64,000 nucleotides of DNA from Symbiodinium natans (GCA_905221605.1 CAJNDS010002124.1:1454421-1518420), one strand, 5' to 3'; shown: positions 21,327 to 32,035, numbered from the stretch's first letter. The notes: generated from the sequence alone by a model not told the origin. Made by a program: numbers and translations.

Positions 21327-21468
21327 TATAGGGTTCTTAAGGGAGGGCGGTTCACGGGGGGTAGGTACCCAGGGAACCTTACGGAACCTTAGGGTAGCTT
21401 AGGGAGCCTTAGGGAGTAGTAGGAATCCGGGAACTTTGGGTTAAAGCCCTTCCCTTAAGAACCCTATA
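21327..21468. mobile_element. MITE-like element with ~20-bp inverted ends
   Basis: The left end TATAGGGTTCTTAAGGGAGG is mirrored by CTTCCCTTAAGAACCCTATA. The centre holds short GGAACCTTAGGG-type reiterations. A diverged copy lies inverted at about 63,005-63,110. Confidence 0.8.
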
Positions 21469-21737
21469 AAGTACGTATCTAAGCTTTAGGATGCTAAATT
21501 CCGAAACCCCAAGACCGACACCCCAAACCCTCAACCCTAAACCCCTAAACCCCAAAGCCTCAGTCCTACACCCAAAGCCCTATATACATCCTAAACCCTA
21601 AACCCTAAACCCTAAACCCCTAACCCCCTAAACCCCAAAATACATCTTAAATCCTAAATCCTTAAACTCCAAGCCCTGAGGCCCTAAAACCCAAACCCCT
21701 AAAGCTTCTCTGAGGCCTCCCTGCGTTCGTCGCCCAG

Positions 21738-21777
21738 GTGGATGCGCTGCACAAGGCAGACGAGGAGCCAGGACCAG
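21738..21777 (+). CDS. Candidate short exon
   Basis: CCTGCGTTCGTCGCCCAG|G has a good pyrimidine tract. Frame VDALHKADEEPGP ends CCAG|GCTTGC, a GC donor, in phase 1, which fits the candidate exon at 22,346. Confidence 0.45.
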
Positions 21778-22345
21778 GCTTGCAAATACCCTAAACCCTA
21801 AACCCTAAACCCTAAACCCTAGACCCTAGACCCTAAACCCAAAACCCTAAACCCTAAACCCTGAAGCTTTACGGGTTTTAAGTGCCCTGTACCGTTAGAG
21901 TTTCCCTACGACCAAATTGACAAATAGTTACAACAACCCGAAGCAGTGTTTCCAGCGGGCCCTGTTGAAATTCCAATTATAAGCCGCTGCTGCTGCGGGT
22001 GGTATCGGGAAGAGGGCGGACCCAAGTCAGATCCTTAAGAACAACCCTACTGTAAACCCCAAAACCCTAAGCCCAAAGCCCTGAAGCCAAAACTAGGGTT
22101 TAGGGTTTTGGGGTTCTTCAGGTCGCGCTCGAAGGGCTTAGGGTTATGGTTGATCTGTGGATCTGAGATTTTCGCCGGGGTTTTTGCCGAGTCGAGGAGA
22201 ACCAATGTTCCCCCTTATACTAGCAGTCCTTCATGGGTATTATTGTACCCCCCCATATTACAATCCCTATTGAGGACTGTTACGGGATTGGGCCCAAAGC
22301 CTGAATATCAAGCCGAAAGCAGTGGCAAATGCAGCGGTCTAGAAG

Positions 22346-22419
22346 GGGTGCTCCTGCGCAGTCTACGGTCAACTCTTCCCGAGCGTGACTTCGACGCTGC
22401 AGCAACGAGCTCAGCGACG
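22346..22419 (+). CDS. Candidate exon ending on a telomere-repeat donor
   Basis: GAAG|GG acceptor. With one base carried from 21,777 the frame reads GVLLRSLRSTLPERDFDAAA then TSSAT and ends in phase 0 at ACG|GTTTAGGG. The donor dinucleotide belongs to the first TTTAGGG unit. Confidence 0.45.
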
Positions 22420-22752
22420 GTTTAGGGTTTAGGGTTTGGGGTTTGGGGTTTAGGGTTTAGGGTTTAGTGCCTAGGGTGCTAGGGTTTAGGGCTTAGTACG
22501 CATGTTGGAGCCCTGAACACCCACACATCTGAATCTCTTAGGATTTCAGGTGGGGTATGGCAAAATCCTTCCTTACATTCTCCTTTTGTAGGTTTTGGGG
22601 TATGGGTTCGGGCGTGTTGCATGTTTCTTAGATTACAGTTGGGACTCTGGGCGCCCTAGCTCTTTTCAAGCCTTAAGCCTTGCTGCATACAGGCATATTG
22701 CACGTAGGTACAGCGTTTGAATGCAATAAAAGTAAGTTCCTAGGTAAGATAA

Positions 22753-22842
22753 GGGGGACCCTTAAAAGGGAACCCTTCTGAACCTCTTCTGGCTCTCTTA
22801 AACAGGGACCTTATTGAGAGGGTCGAAAGCCAAGGGTCCCCC
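22753..22842. mobile_element. MITE-like element with 11-bp inverted ends
   Basis: GGGGGACCCTT at the left and AAGGGTCCCCC at the right enclose about 68 bases with CTTAAA/CTCTTAAAC words. It resembles the ends of the element at 17,267 (AGGGTCCCTTTT). Confidence 0.65.
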
Positions 22843-23017
22843 GAATCCGATCCCCTGTAAGTAAGAATGCATACGTATGTACGTGCCCTATTCGTCGGGT
22901 GTTCCTAATTTGACCCCGCCTACTTCAGAACTTGCTTGACCTTAAACCTCAACCCGAAAACCCTCAACCCTAATTGTTAAGAGGCACCCCTCCAAACCCT
23001 AAACCCTAGATCTCGGC

Positions 23018-23082
23018 CTAAACCCTAAACCCTAAACCCTAAACCCTAAACCCTAAACCCCAAACCCTAAACCCTAAACCCT
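23018..23082 (-). repeat. CCCTAAA array
   Basis: About nine heptamers, one CCCCAAA. Confidence 0.9.
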
Positions 23083-23115
23083 AGAAAGGTTGCTTTCGGG
23101 GGGGGAAGCCCTGAG

Positions 23116-23186
23116 GATGACTTTCAGTGCAGTCAACCTCCTCGGGCTGTCGGCCATGGTGCACAGGCGAGCACTCAGAACTTCGG
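23116..23186 (+). CDS. Candidate exon, frame uncertain
   Basis: CTGAG|GAT acceptor and TTCGG|GTTTAG donor. Two frames are open: one reads DDFQCSQPPRAVGHGAQAST, the other MTFSAVNLLGLSAMVHRRAL. Phase 0 from the preceding candidate favours the first. Confidence 0.3.
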
Positions 23187-23233
23187 GTTTAGGGTTTAGG
23201 GTTTAGGGTTTAGGGTTTAGGGTTTAGGGTTCA
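23187..23233 (+). repeat. TTTAGGG array
   Basis: Six heptamers directly at the donor edge of the preceding candidate exon. Confidence 0.9.
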
Positions 23234-23520
23234 GGGGCATGAGGCTATAGGGCTTTGGGCTCAGGATGATGTAGGGTTTTGGGTTGATGGTTTATGGAAA
23301 GGGTTTAGGGTCTCGAAGGCTTTGCGGCTGAAGGTTTAGGAGCCACAAGCCTCAAAACCCCTTTGCTTCAATGTGCGCAAGACGCCAACGAATGATTTGC
23401 AAAGACTCCTTGGGCTCCGCATTACATGGAAAAACTATCGCAAGATCAGCAGATCATAATAGCATCAGATCATGGTCTCGTAGCATGTTGCGAATATTTA
23501 GTCATGTAGCAATCTTGGAA

Positions 23521-23742
23521 TATGTATATATATATATATACATATATATGTGTGTGTATACATATGTATATATTGCTACGATTCTACAATACTACAATAC
23601 TACATCTAAACATTACCTCTACCATGCCGAAAGAGGGCATTTATCAAACACGCAACTGCACAAACTGCGCGAAACACGCAGTTGCACAAAATGCGCGAAC
23701 GCAGATGAACTCACAAGCGGATGAACAACACACACACACACA

Positions 23743-23787
<45 letters not shown>

Positions 23788-23960
23788 ATATGTATATGTA
23801 TATGTATATATGTATACATATATATATATATGCGTGTGTGTATTTAAAATGTATCTTTGTTCATTGGTTTATGTACGTATATGTATATGTACATGTACAT
23901 GTACATGTATATGTATATGTAGATGTAGATGTATATGTATATGTATACGTATATAGTCAT
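23521..23960. repeat. (TA)n/(TATG)n/(GTACAT)n low-complexity block
   Basis: Alternating purine-pyrimidine microsatellites: (TA)n at 23,526-23,545 and 23,745-23,780, then TATATG and GTACAT units to 23,950, interrupted by about 150 unique bases. The Tyr/Ile/Val open frames are artefacts. Confidence 0.9.
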
Positions 23961-23961
23961 C

Positions 23962-24400
23962 CTGGGAACCCATAGATAGAACATGGTGATCCCCGACCCC
24001 GAAGCGAGCACCCCCAACTCCCCTGGGAACCCACAGATAGAGAATACAGTGAACCCCGGCCCCGAAGGCGCCTCTCCGCCCTGAACTTTAGGCCAGGGTT
24101 CTCAGGCTATGTAAGCCTCAAGAGAGGCGTCTTCAAGTGATGCCTACTTTGGGCTATTTGGAGCCTGACATTAAAAAAACTTAGAGGTCTAGACCCGAAA
24201 CCCTAAACCCCCAAATCCCAAATCCCCGAAGCTGTCATAAAAAAAGGGAACCCATCGAAAGAATATAGTGGGCCCCGGTGCGCCCCTTGGCCCTAAATTT
24301 TCGGCCAATATTCTATCTACCGTTTTGGGGGTTTTGATATTCTATCTATCGTTTTGGACAGGGGTCATTTTTTCGGATTTTCAAGTATTCTATCTACTTA
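23962..24400 (+). repeat. Three copies of a GGGAACCCA..GATAGA unit
   Basis: The word CTGGGAACCCAYAGATAGARAA followed by GTGA.CCCCG.CCCCGAA starts at about 23,967, 24,022 and, diverged, 24,246. The third copy is followed by TATTCTATCTA reiterations. Non-coding. Confidence 0.65.
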
Positions 24401-24474
24401 AGGATGCCTATATGTATATGTATATGTAGATGAATATTAAAGTTATCATGCGTTGTCATATTATATGTGTATTT

Positions 24475-24489
24475 GTACACATATATATA

Positions 24490-24521
<32 letters not shown>

Positions 24522-24565
24522 GACACTATATATGCGTGTATGTATGTATGTGTATATATATATAC
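24475..24565. repeat. (TA)n/(TATG)n microsatellite
   Basis: A (TA)n run and TGTATG units similar to the block 500 bp upstream. Confidence 0.9.
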
Positions 24566-24612
24566 AACAACATCATGTACTATGTAGTATGCACACACAC
24601 ATATCCCGCGAG

Positions 24613-24670
24613 GCACTGTTTTCAGTCGGCCGCTCGCCTTTGCTTGGGCCGATCCTTGCCTCTTGCCTCG
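24613..24670 (+). CDS. Weak candidate exon
   Basis: GCGAG|GCAC acceptor and CTCG|GTTTAGGG donor supplied by the adjoining array. All three frames are open, so coding status is unproven. Confidence 0.25.
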
Positions 24671-24736
24671 GTTTAGGGTTTAGGGTTTAGGGTTTAGGGT
24701 TTAGGGTTTAGGGTTTAGGGTTTAGGGTTTAGGGTT
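24671..24736 (+). repeat. TTTAGGG array
   Basis: Nine heptamers, then TTTGGGG variants. Confidence 0.95.
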
Positions 24737-25023
24737 TGGGGTTTACGGTTTGGGGCTTGGGGTATGGGGTTTGGGGTTTGGGGCTTAGCGTTTAGGGTTT
24801 AGGGCTTGTGGTTTAGGGTTCAGGGCTTAGGGTTTAGGGTTAGGGTTTAACCCCCGGTAGCCTCTAAACCCTCAACCCTACAGTTTAGAAGGTTTGGGGT
24901 TTGGGGTCTGGGATTTAGTACACCCCAAACCCTAAAACTTAAACCCAAGCCCTGAACCCCCTCCGCTTCGGGGGCTCCAATTTGCGTTCCAGGTTCTACG
25001 TTTAGGGTTTGGGTTTAGGAACC

Positions 25024-25051
25024 GCCCCCCCCCCCCCCCCCCCCCCCCCCC
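25024..25051 (-). repeat. Poly-C tract (about 27)
   Basis: A C run 15 bases upstream of a CTTGTCTGGCATTCAG|G acceptor. It would act as an extreme polypyrimidine tract. Confidence 0.9.
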
Positions 25052-25066
25052 TTGTCTGGCATTCAG

Positions 25067-25118
25067 GATACCTCTCCAGACAGCCCTGCAGCAGCAGGCC
25101 CCAGCGATACCAGAGCCC
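25067..25118 (+). CDS. Candidate exon, disordered segment
   Basis: A C-tract plus CATTCAG|G acceptor. Frame DTSPDSPAAAGPSDTRA ends at a GT donor (GCCC|GTTGCC). Composition is like a linker. Confidence 0.4.
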
Positions 25119-25635
25119 GTTGCCTTTTTTCCCGCAAAGTTTTGCTGAGGGCAGATGCTCGTCTTTTTGGTTAGGGGTTATGTTTTGTCGTTCATGTCCA
25201 GGGTTTGGGGTTTAAGGTTTACAGGGCTTAGGGACACGTATGCAGGGTTTGTGCTGAATGAAGGCTTTCGTGCGGTTCGGGGCTGACCCTGTGGAGCACC
25301 AAACCAAGATTTCGTTTGGGGTTTAGGGTTACCGGGTTTAGGGTTTAGGGTTCAGGGTTTAGGGTTTAGGGTTTGGGGTTTGGGGTTTAGGGTTTGGGGT
25401 ATTGGGCTTAGGGTTTAGGGCTTAGGGCTTAGGGCTGAGGAAGTGCCGATATGTCTTTTGAGAAGCCCAGATCCAGCCGCCAAAATAACCCCGTAGAACC
25501 CGAAGCCCCTAAACCCCAAAGCCACACCCATGCCACCCTAAATTTAAGAGCCTCCGGCTCAAGCCGCCGACCCTGGAGCATGCTCGTCAGCTCAAAGGGT
25601 GCCAAAAGTTGATTTGCTTGAGTTTCTGAAACGTG

Positions 25636-25762
25636 GGCGGGGGGGGGGGGGGGTAGGGAGGTGGGGGGGGGGGGTAGGGGGGGTGGGGGGTGGGGCGGGG
25701 GTAGGGTAGGGGGGGGGTAGGGGGGGGTTAGGGGTGGGGTAGGGGGGGGGGGGGGGGGGGGT
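25636..25762 (+). repeat. G-rich block with GGTAGGGG units
   Basis: Runs of 7-20 G separated by GTAGG or GTGG, a G-rich relative of TTTAGGG decay. Strong G-quadruplex potential. Confidence 0.9.
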
Positions 25763-25788
25763 ATCCGTTTTTTTCCCGGAGGGAACCC

Positions 25789-25853
25789 CTAAACCCTAAA
25801 CCCTAAACCCTAAACCCTAAACCCTAAACCCTAAACCCTAAACCCTAAACCCC
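25789..25853 (-). repeat. CCCTAAA array
   Basis: About nine heptamers immediately after the G-rich block. Confidence 0.95.
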
Positions 25854-25893
25854 AAACAAAGTCTTAAGTGCACCACAGGTCCAGCCTGTTCAG

Positions 25894-25937
25894 GATTTGG
25901 CGGTTCTTTGTGTCGCTGCCACCCAGCAGCACCCAGG
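25894..25937 (+). CDS. Candidate short exon
   Basis: CCAGCCTGTTCAG|G acceptor. Frame DLAVLCVAATQQHP ends CCAGG|GTCCC. A second frame is also open. Confidence 0.35.
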
Positions 25938-26004
25938 GTCCCTATACCCTCAACCCTCAGAGCCCTACACCCTAAACGTTCAGGGTTTGGGGTTTGGGGT
26001 TTGG

Positions 26005-26072
26005 GGTTTAGGGTTTAGGGTTTAGGGTTTAGGGTTTAGGGTTTAGGGTTTAGGGTTTAGGGTTTAGGGTTA
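26005..26072 (+). repeat. TTTAGGG array
   Basis: About ten heptamers preceded by TTTGGGG variants. Confidence 0.95.
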
Positions 26073-26495
26073 GGCAAATGGCTTGGGGGACAGCCCTCAA
26101 CCCGAAACCCCTAAACCCTAAGTGCTCTCAACTGGGCTGGTGTTTGTAGGCGTTTATAGGGGTTGGGGTTTAGGGTTGGGGTTTAGGATGGGCTGATGTT
26201 TGTAAGGGTTTATTGGGTTTTACGGGGTGTTGTTGGATTTACAGGCTTTTAAGGTTTTTGAGGGTTCATGAAGCTTTAGGGGTTTTGATGGGTTTTTATA
26301 GGGTCCTATACAACCTAGTTGCCAAGTTCCTTTAACCTAAACCTAACCTAAACCCTAACCCCATAATCTCAAGTCTCGGGTCAGAGCTAAGCCCGAAACC
26401 CTAATTAAATCGCAATTTCTCGGGTCAGAGCTAAACTATAAACCCTAAACCCAAACCCTAAACCCTAATCCCTAAACCCTAAACTCTCAAGTCAG

Positions 26496-26581
26496 GAGAA
26501 GCTGAAGGCTTTCAGACCTCAGGGTCAAAGAGTGCCACACCGTCACCAGCTGGAGTTCAGCGAGCAAAGAGTCCCCAATTT
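26496..26581 (+). CDS. Candidate exon, Ser/Pro/Gly-rich
   Basis: CTCTCAAGTCAG|G acceptor and TTT|GTGTTTAG donor. With one carried base it reads EAEGFQTSGSKSATPSPAGV then QRAKSPQF. The alternative frame EKLKAFRPQGQRVPHRHQLE is also open. Likely a linker of an unrecognised protein. Confidence 0.4.
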
Positions 26582-27273
26582 GTGTTTAGGGTTTGGGGTT
26601 TGGGGCTGAGGACCTACTTCAATTCGCGGAGCTCTAGCCATAATTGTTTGAAGGGTTAAGGGTTGAGGGAATCAAGCGCGAACATGTATGTAGGATGAAA
26701 TAAACGTAGTAGCTGAAAGAGTACTCTTTACACTTTGTGGGATACTAAACCCCCCTATAGAACTGAAAGCGTACACTTTTTGGGGCTTTTGAACTCAGCA
26801 ACTAAGTAAAGCATCGCCAGCTGCAAGCTGGGGTCAGCACATTACCTAAATGTCTCGGGTTCCAAACTTGGGTTGAAGCAGGGCTTTTGTCAGGGTGGGG
26901 TGTGGGGGCAGGGTTTAGGGCTTAGGGTGTAGGGATTATGGTTTGGGTTTAGGGAACACCCTGTTTCCGCCGTTGCTCTTCGCAGTGTGGCTCCTCAGCT
27001 AGTTGTAGCCCCTGGGGCGCACTACTAAATGCCTGAGGTGTACCTTCCAACACTTGTTGTTGTCCAGTCTCAAGATTCCTCAATCTGGGTGAAGGGTTTC
27101 GAAGACGCCTCATTCTGGACGCTGGCTATTAGACAGCACTCAGAAACTGCAAGATCAAGCCTTGCAGGACCGCGCCCCAAGCCTCCCAAACCCCTAAAAA
27201 CCCGAATTTCAGTAGCCCAACACTTCCCGCCCTACCATGCTTATGCGAAAGCGACTTTGCGAAGTTCTCGAAG

Positions 27274-27404
27274 GCATTTTTCAGTACTTAAAAGAGCACC
27301 TAGACCAGCCATGCCCTCGCCACCTCCACCGGTGGCCACCGCGCCCCTGGCGCCCTACCCGACGCAGTCCATGCACTTGCCTGTCGGGGCGGGCACGAGC
27401 CTAG
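27274..27404 (+). CDS. Candidate exon, Pro/Ala-rich
   Basis: CGAAG|G acceptor. Frame HFSVLKRAPRPAMPSPPPPV then LAPYPTQSMHLPVGAG ends CTAG|GCTTGC, the same GC-donor context as at 21,777. Strong third-position GC supports coding in this frame. Disordered region of an unknown protein. Confidence 0.45.
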
Positions 27405-27411
27405 GCTTGCA

Positions 27412-27458
27412 ACCCTAAACCCTAAACCCTAAACCCTAAACCCTAAACCCTAAACCCT
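27412..27458 (-). repeat. CCCTAAA array
   Basis: Six heptamers at the donor edge of the preceding exon. Confidence 0.9.
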
Positions 27459-28371
27459 TTGCATGTACGCCCCTTGTAGACCCTGAGCTCTACTGACTTT
27501 AAGCCCTATAGGACCTCAAAAGCCCACGCTAAACCTCCAAAAGCCAAAATGCTCAAACAGTCGAAACCCTACAGCCCGAAACCCTAAACCCTAGACCCCG
27601 AACCCCCAGACCCAAAACTCTAAATCCCAACCATGCAGAAGCCCTAGGACCGTCATGCCGGGAACGCCCCTTGGCCAGAGGTTGGTTTTAGGGCTGTAGG
27701 GGTTGGTAGGGGTCTGAGTTTAGGGTTTAGGGTTTACGGTTCAGGGTTTGGGGTTGAGGGTTTAGGGTTTAGGGTTTGGGGTTTAGGGGCCTGTAGGGGT
27801 TTGTAGGGGATTGAGTTTAGGGTGTGTGTCCCAGGGGGGGTTTTAAGTTGAAACCGTACACTCTGAACCCTAAACACTCCGAATTTCGTAGGGTCTAGTC
27901 AGGAAGGATGTACTGTGCAGGGTTTAGGGTTGAGGGTTTAGGGTTCAGGGTTGAGGGAGGGTCTGACGTCTTACCCCTAAATTGCAATACCCTTGCCTAC
28001 TAGGGCCCTAAACCCGGAAAGCCCAAAGCCTACGTTTGGAAAGCGCCAACGGCCTCGGTACTCTCCGGGTAGAGTTGTGTGCAAACTTGCTGCTTCGCAC
28101 ACCGTTCCACCGGTTAAAGACTATCAGTGTGCTTATAAGCAGAAGAGAAGAACATAAGTCACCTAAACCCTGAAACCCAAACCCTAAACCCTATACTCTA
28201 AACCGTAAATCCTAAACCCTAAAGTAGGGATCCTAAGCCCAAAAAGCACGATTCCCTTCAGGGCACATGGCTGACCTAGGTCTGTGACCTATGTCGTGCC
28301 ACAACCGAGGGTGGTCCTGTGTCATGGCTGAGCAAAATCTTAGTTTCTTGGGGCTGGGGTTTCGGGGTCTC

Positions 28372-28428
28372 CTAAACCCTAAACCCTAAACCCTAAACCC
28401 TAAACCCTAAACCCTAAACCCTAAACAC
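28372..28428 (-). repeat. CCCTAAA array
   Basis: Eight perfect heptamers. Confidence 0.95.
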
Positions 28429-29218
28429 TTAGGGCGTACTCAGTACCATACTCATAAGGAAAGCCACATGGTCCCTTAGTACGGACTTCAATGGGTTCTG
28501 AAGTATGGGCCCTCGGGTTTTATAGGGTGCACAAGGGGGTATATTAAGGTTCCCCAACTAGGGGCCCAGATTATGCGTGCAACTACCCGAAGTTCCCTGG
28601 TCCCTAGAACTGCCACTTTCTGTTCCCATGTCCCTGAAGCTGCAGAAGTCTCAGCCCGAAACAGGATGTAGGTTTTAGGATGAAGTCTCAGCCCAAAACA
28701 GTATTGAACACCTTTATCAGCCTCAGAAGGTTACAAGGTTTCATTGTCTACGACTCAGAGTAGGCCCTGATTCCCTTTGCTTAGGGTTTAGCTTCCCTGG
28801 CAAGCCCCCGTTTATCGTCAAAACAATAGACGTGCACTGGTTGATTCTTCTAGGTTACTCGTGGGTCTGCTTCTTTCGGACATGAGATCCCACTGTCAGG
28901 GCTCACCCCAAAAGTCCACGTATCTTATTCTATATACTTGAGCCCCGAAGTCGCTAGATAGGAAGTACTTTCTCTGGCCCAAGTATTTCCTATTTAGCTA
29001 CACGGACCCTTAGGGTAAGCCAGGAGTCAGGGTTTAGGGTTCAGGGTTTGGGGTTTGGTAGTTAGGGTTTAGGGTTTAGGGTTTAGGGTTTGCCGTGCAG
29101 GGTTCCAAGAAATTGGCTTGCGCTTCTCAAATGGGTTGCACGAGGAGGGGCCTATAGAGACCTGTGCAGCTCAGAGCCCCCTCCCCCTAGAACCCTTCAG
29201 TCCGAGGCCCCCCAAAAC

Positions 29219-29330
29219 CCTAGACCCTAGACCCTACACCCTACACCCTAAACCCTAAACCCTAAACCCTAAACCCTAAACCCTAAACCCTAAACCCTAA
29301 ACCCTAAACCCTAAACCCTAAACCCTAAGC
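29219..29330 (-). repeat. CCCTAAA array
   Basis: About 16 units, beginning with CCCTAGA and CCCTACA variants, then perfect. Confidence 0.95.
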
Positions 29331-29402
29331 CCTGCACCCAAAACCCTACACACTAAACCCTAAGAACCCCCAAGCACTGGGCCCCAAAACCCTGCCACTA
29401 AG

Positions 29403-29464
29403 GCCTGCCGGCACAAGCATGGCGCCTGCATCCCCGCCAAAGGACCCCCAAAGAATGCGCCAGG
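29403..29464 (+). CDS. Candidate exon, frame uncertain
   Basis: CACTAAG|G acceptor and CAGG|GAGTTT (GA) donor. All three frames are open: ACRHKHGACIPAKGPPKNAP, or PAGTSMAPASPPKDPQRMRQ. The second resembles the neighbouring Pro/Ala-rich exons. Confidence 0.35.
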
Positions 29465-29545
29465 GAGTTTTTTGGGGGTTGAACCCGGGTTTGGGGCTTA
29501 GGCTTTAGGGTTTAGGGTTTGGGGTTTAGGGTTAAAGGTTTAGGG

Positions 29546-29547
<2 letters not shown>

Positions 29548-29571
<24 letters not shown>
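29548..29571 (-). repeat. Poly-C tract (about 23)
   Basis: A C run followed 95 bases later by a G run (29,666-29,681), a potential hairpin. Confidence 0.9.
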
Positions 29572-29576
<5 letters not shown>

Positions 29577-30202
29577 AAGCTGTAGAATATGCGGAGTTGC
29601 CGCTTCATCTGTTGAGTGCTCGGGATTTCAGAATGTTGCAGGGCGGTTATGTGATGTTCCGAAGTGGGGGGGGGGGGGGGGTTCCCAAAATGGGTACTTG
29701 TTTTGAGAGGTCCCCAAAATCCAGAGCCTCTCAACTTCTTCTTCTCTTAACCTGTATGTATACATGGTTTAGGTTTCAGGGTGTAGGTACTTTGAAGTCT
29801 GGATTCGTTGGCGCTGTACTGAATACAGCTTGACGTTCTCTTTGGCTAATATGCAGAACCAGTTCGTAACCGCCGTAAGCTTCTTGCATCGAAATCATTA
29901 TCTACATGTGGCTTGGTTTGGGAACCGTATTTCTTATCGCAAGCATGCGCATATACCCTAAGCTCTGAATACTACAGGCCCTACGCAGGGCACCGGCCTC
30001 AAGCAGACAGAGAAATGCCCTGGTACATCCAAACTCTTCGGGTTGTAGGCCACTGTTGGGGGGTTCAGACAAACCCCCAAACCCTAAAGCCCTAAAACCC
30101 TAAACCCTAAGCACCTAAACCCTAAACCCCTAAACCCCACACCCTAAACCCGAAACCCTCAACCCGAAAACTAACATCCCGGCCCTTCGCCACAAAGCGC
30201 AG

Positions 30203-30280
30203 GCGGGCGTTGCGCCGAACTGGCGCCCTGCCATGCCGTACACCACGCCATACCCGGCCTACGCCACAGCAGCGCCCAAG
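30203..30280 (+). CDS. Candidate exon, Pro/Ala/Tyr-rich
   Basis: AAGCGCAG|G acceptor; 26 codons (AGVAPNWRPAMPYTTPYPAY then ATAAPK) end in phase 0 at AAG|GCGGCT, a GC donor. The exon at 30,432 starts in phase 0, giving continuous APK-AAPLPG. The two exons flank a 151-bp intron holding TTAGGG/poly-G sequence. Confidence 0.55.
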
Positions 30281-30330
30281 GCGGCTAGGGCTTAGGGTGT
30301 TCGGTTTGGGGTTCAGGGCTTTCCAGAGCT

Positions 30331-30353
30331 TGGGGGGGGGGGGGGGGGGGGGG
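30331..30353 (+). repeat. Poly-G tract (about 22) inside a short intron
   Basis: It lies within the 151-bp intron between the exons at 30,203 and 30,432, followed by a C-run and then the CAAAGCAG|G acceptor. Confidence 0.85.
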
Positions 30354-30431
30354 GTGGTTTACTGCACCACTAGTACCCCCCCCCCTTTTTTCGGCGTTAG
30401 CCCCTACCCTAAACCCAAACCCCCAAAGCAG

Positions 30432-30519
30432 GCCGCACCACTTCCCGGCACGCTGTCCGTCGGACCGCTGTTGCCCTCGAAATCGTCCGAAGTGTCGCTG
30501 TCCGAGCTCAGCGCCTTGG
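30432..30519 (+). CDS. Candidate exon, Ser/Leu-rich
   Basis: CAAAGCAG|G acceptor. Frame AAPLPGTLSVGPLLPSKSSE then VSLSELSAL has strong GC at third positions. It ends TTGG|GTTTAGGG, a GT donor formed by the adjacent array. Confidence 0.55.
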
Positions 30520-30520
30520 G

Positions 30521-30690
30521 TTTAGGGTTTAGGGTTTAGGGATTAGGGTTTAGGGTTTAGGGATTAGGGTTTAGGGTTTAGGGTTTAGTAGGGTTTAGGG
30601 TTTAGTAGGGTTTAGGGTTTAGTAGGGTTTAGGGTTTAGTAGGGTTTAGGGTTTAGGGTTAGGGTTTAGGGCTAGGGGTTAGGGGCTTAG
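30521..30690 (+). repeat. TTTAGGG array with 17-bp higher-order unit
   Basis: Heptamers at 30,521-30,585, then four copies of TAGTAGGGTTTAGGGTT at about 30,586-30,655. This is a higher-order unit made by slippage of a mutated block. Confidence 0.85.
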
Positions 30691-31039
30691 GGTTTAGGGT
30701 TGGGGTTCACATCTAGGGGTTTTGCGTTTAGGGGTTTAGGGCCACCCCCTCGAGCATGAGGGCACTCTCGATTTCTCCAATTCTTAATCGTGATTCCAGT
30801 TAGTAATCTTAGAATTCGCAGGACGATGAGTCCTCGTTTTTCTTCTTGTTCCCCCCCTCCTAAACCCGAAATCCTCCCCTCAGAAAAGGTTTCCAGCCTA
30901 CGGCCTTGGTTTCAGCATTCAGTATTTAAGGTCTCATTCTGGGTCCAAGGCATTCCTTTCCCTTTGGGCTGGGCAATGTGTTTTCAGGGAACTCAGATGT
31001 CGGGGTTGAGGGTGTAGGTTCCAGGATTTTGGTGCGTAG

Positions 31040-31151
31040 GCGTTGCAGCAAGTGCTTTTTGCCGCCAAGGGCTTCTATAAAGCCCACGAAAACTCAAGCA
31101 AGCTGCTGGCCTTCGGGTCCACGGTTCGAGAGGGCTCACGCATTCATTCGG
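31040..31151 (+). CDS. Candidate exon, structured segment
   Basis: TTTTGGTGCGTAG|G acceptor. Phase-0 frame ALQQVLFAAKGFYKAHENSS then KLLAFGSTVREGSRIH looks like a folded domain, unlike the Pro-rich neighbours. It ends TCGG|GTTCAG. Family not recognised. Confidence 0.5.
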
Positions 31152-31409
31152 GTTCAGGGTGGTTCAGGGCGTGGGTTTAGGTTTAGGGCTTAGGGTCAAG
31201 CTGCGTCGAAAGGTTTCAGGGCTTGGGCTAGGTCCTGAAGTAAGAGCATTTGCCGAGCCCCTAAACCCTAAACTGAAAGCATTGCGAAGTTAAAGCCTTC
31301 TGCGAACTCTGAAGCGCTTTTCAAAGCCCCAGGTTGCTATCCCTCCTTACGACCCTTGATGGCTTCCCCTGGGTACAAGTCCATGCCTCCCCGCCGCATA
31401 GGCACAGAG

Positions 31410-31462
31410 GCCAAGACGGACTCGCCTGTGGCAACGAGGATGCTGCCGGAAGCTGCCCCTTG
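31410..31462 (+). CDS. Candidate exon
   Basis: GGCACAGAG|G acceptor. With one base carried from 31,151 the frame reads QDGLACGNEDAAGSCPL and ends TTG|GCTTAGGG, a GC donor within a TTAGGG-like unit. Confidence 0.4.
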
Positions 31463-31463
31463 G

Positions 31464-31592
31464 CTTAGGGTTTAGGGTTTAGGGTTTAGGGTTTAGAGTT
31501 TAGGGTTTAGGGTTTAGGGTTTAGGGTTTAGGGTTTAGGGTTTAGGGTTTAGGGTTCATTGTTTAGGGTTCAGGGTTTAGGGTTTAGGGTTT
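31464..31592 (+). repeat. TTTAGGG array
   Basis: About 17 heptamers with single TTTAGAG and TTCAGGG variants. Confidence 0.95.
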
Positions 31593-31645
31593 TGCAAGTG
31601 TCGGGGTACCCTCGACCCTTGGGCTCAGGGGCCAAGAGCGCCAAG

Positions 31646-31720
31646 GACCCTCGCTCCGTAGCACCCTGAGCCGACAAGCTCCGTCAGTTGGGGGGCCATG
31701 GGCACTTGTGGCATCATGGA
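31646..31720 (+). CDS. Weak candidate exon
   Basis: GCCAAG|G acceptor. One frame (PSLRSTLSRQAPSVGGPWAL) is open to a TGGA|GTTAGGG donor in the next array. Confidence 0.3.
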
Positions 31721-31722
31721 GT

Positions 31723-31910
31723 TAGGGTTCAGGGTTCAGGGTTCAGGGTTTAGGGTTTAGGGTTTAGGGTTTAGGGTTTAGGGTTTAGGGTTTAGCGCTT
31801 AGCGCTTAGCGCTTAGCGCTTAGCGCTTAGGGCTTAGGGCTTAGGGCTTAGGGCTTAGGGCTTAGGGCTTAGGGCTTAGGGCTTAGGGCTTAGGGCTTAG
31901 GGCTTAGGCG
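31723..31910 (+). repeat. TTTAGGG array converting to TTAGGGC/TTAGCGC
   Basis: TTTAGGG units (31,745-31,793) change abruptly to TTAGCGC (about five copies), then TTAGGGC (about 11 copies). A point variant has spread along a contiguous block, as expected from local amplification. Confidence 0.9.
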
Positions 31911-31925
31911 GGTCTGTTCTGCCAG

Positions 31926-31992
31926 GTCCGGCAAATCCAAGCAGACACGACGCCTGCCGTGTCGTCATCTCCGTTGTCCAAACTGCCCCAAG
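31926..31992 (+). CDS. Candidate exon, Ser/Pro-rich
   Basis: GTCTGTTCTGCCAG|G is a strong acceptor. Frame VRQIQADTTPAVSSSPLSKL then PQ ends CAAG|GCGCAT (GC donor), phase 1. The exon at 32,963 continues in phase (LPQ-GLSNGAMSP). Confidence 0.5.
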
Positions 31993-32035
31993 GCGCATGG
32001 GATGCCAAAAGGGCCTTGATGATTAGAATAGACTT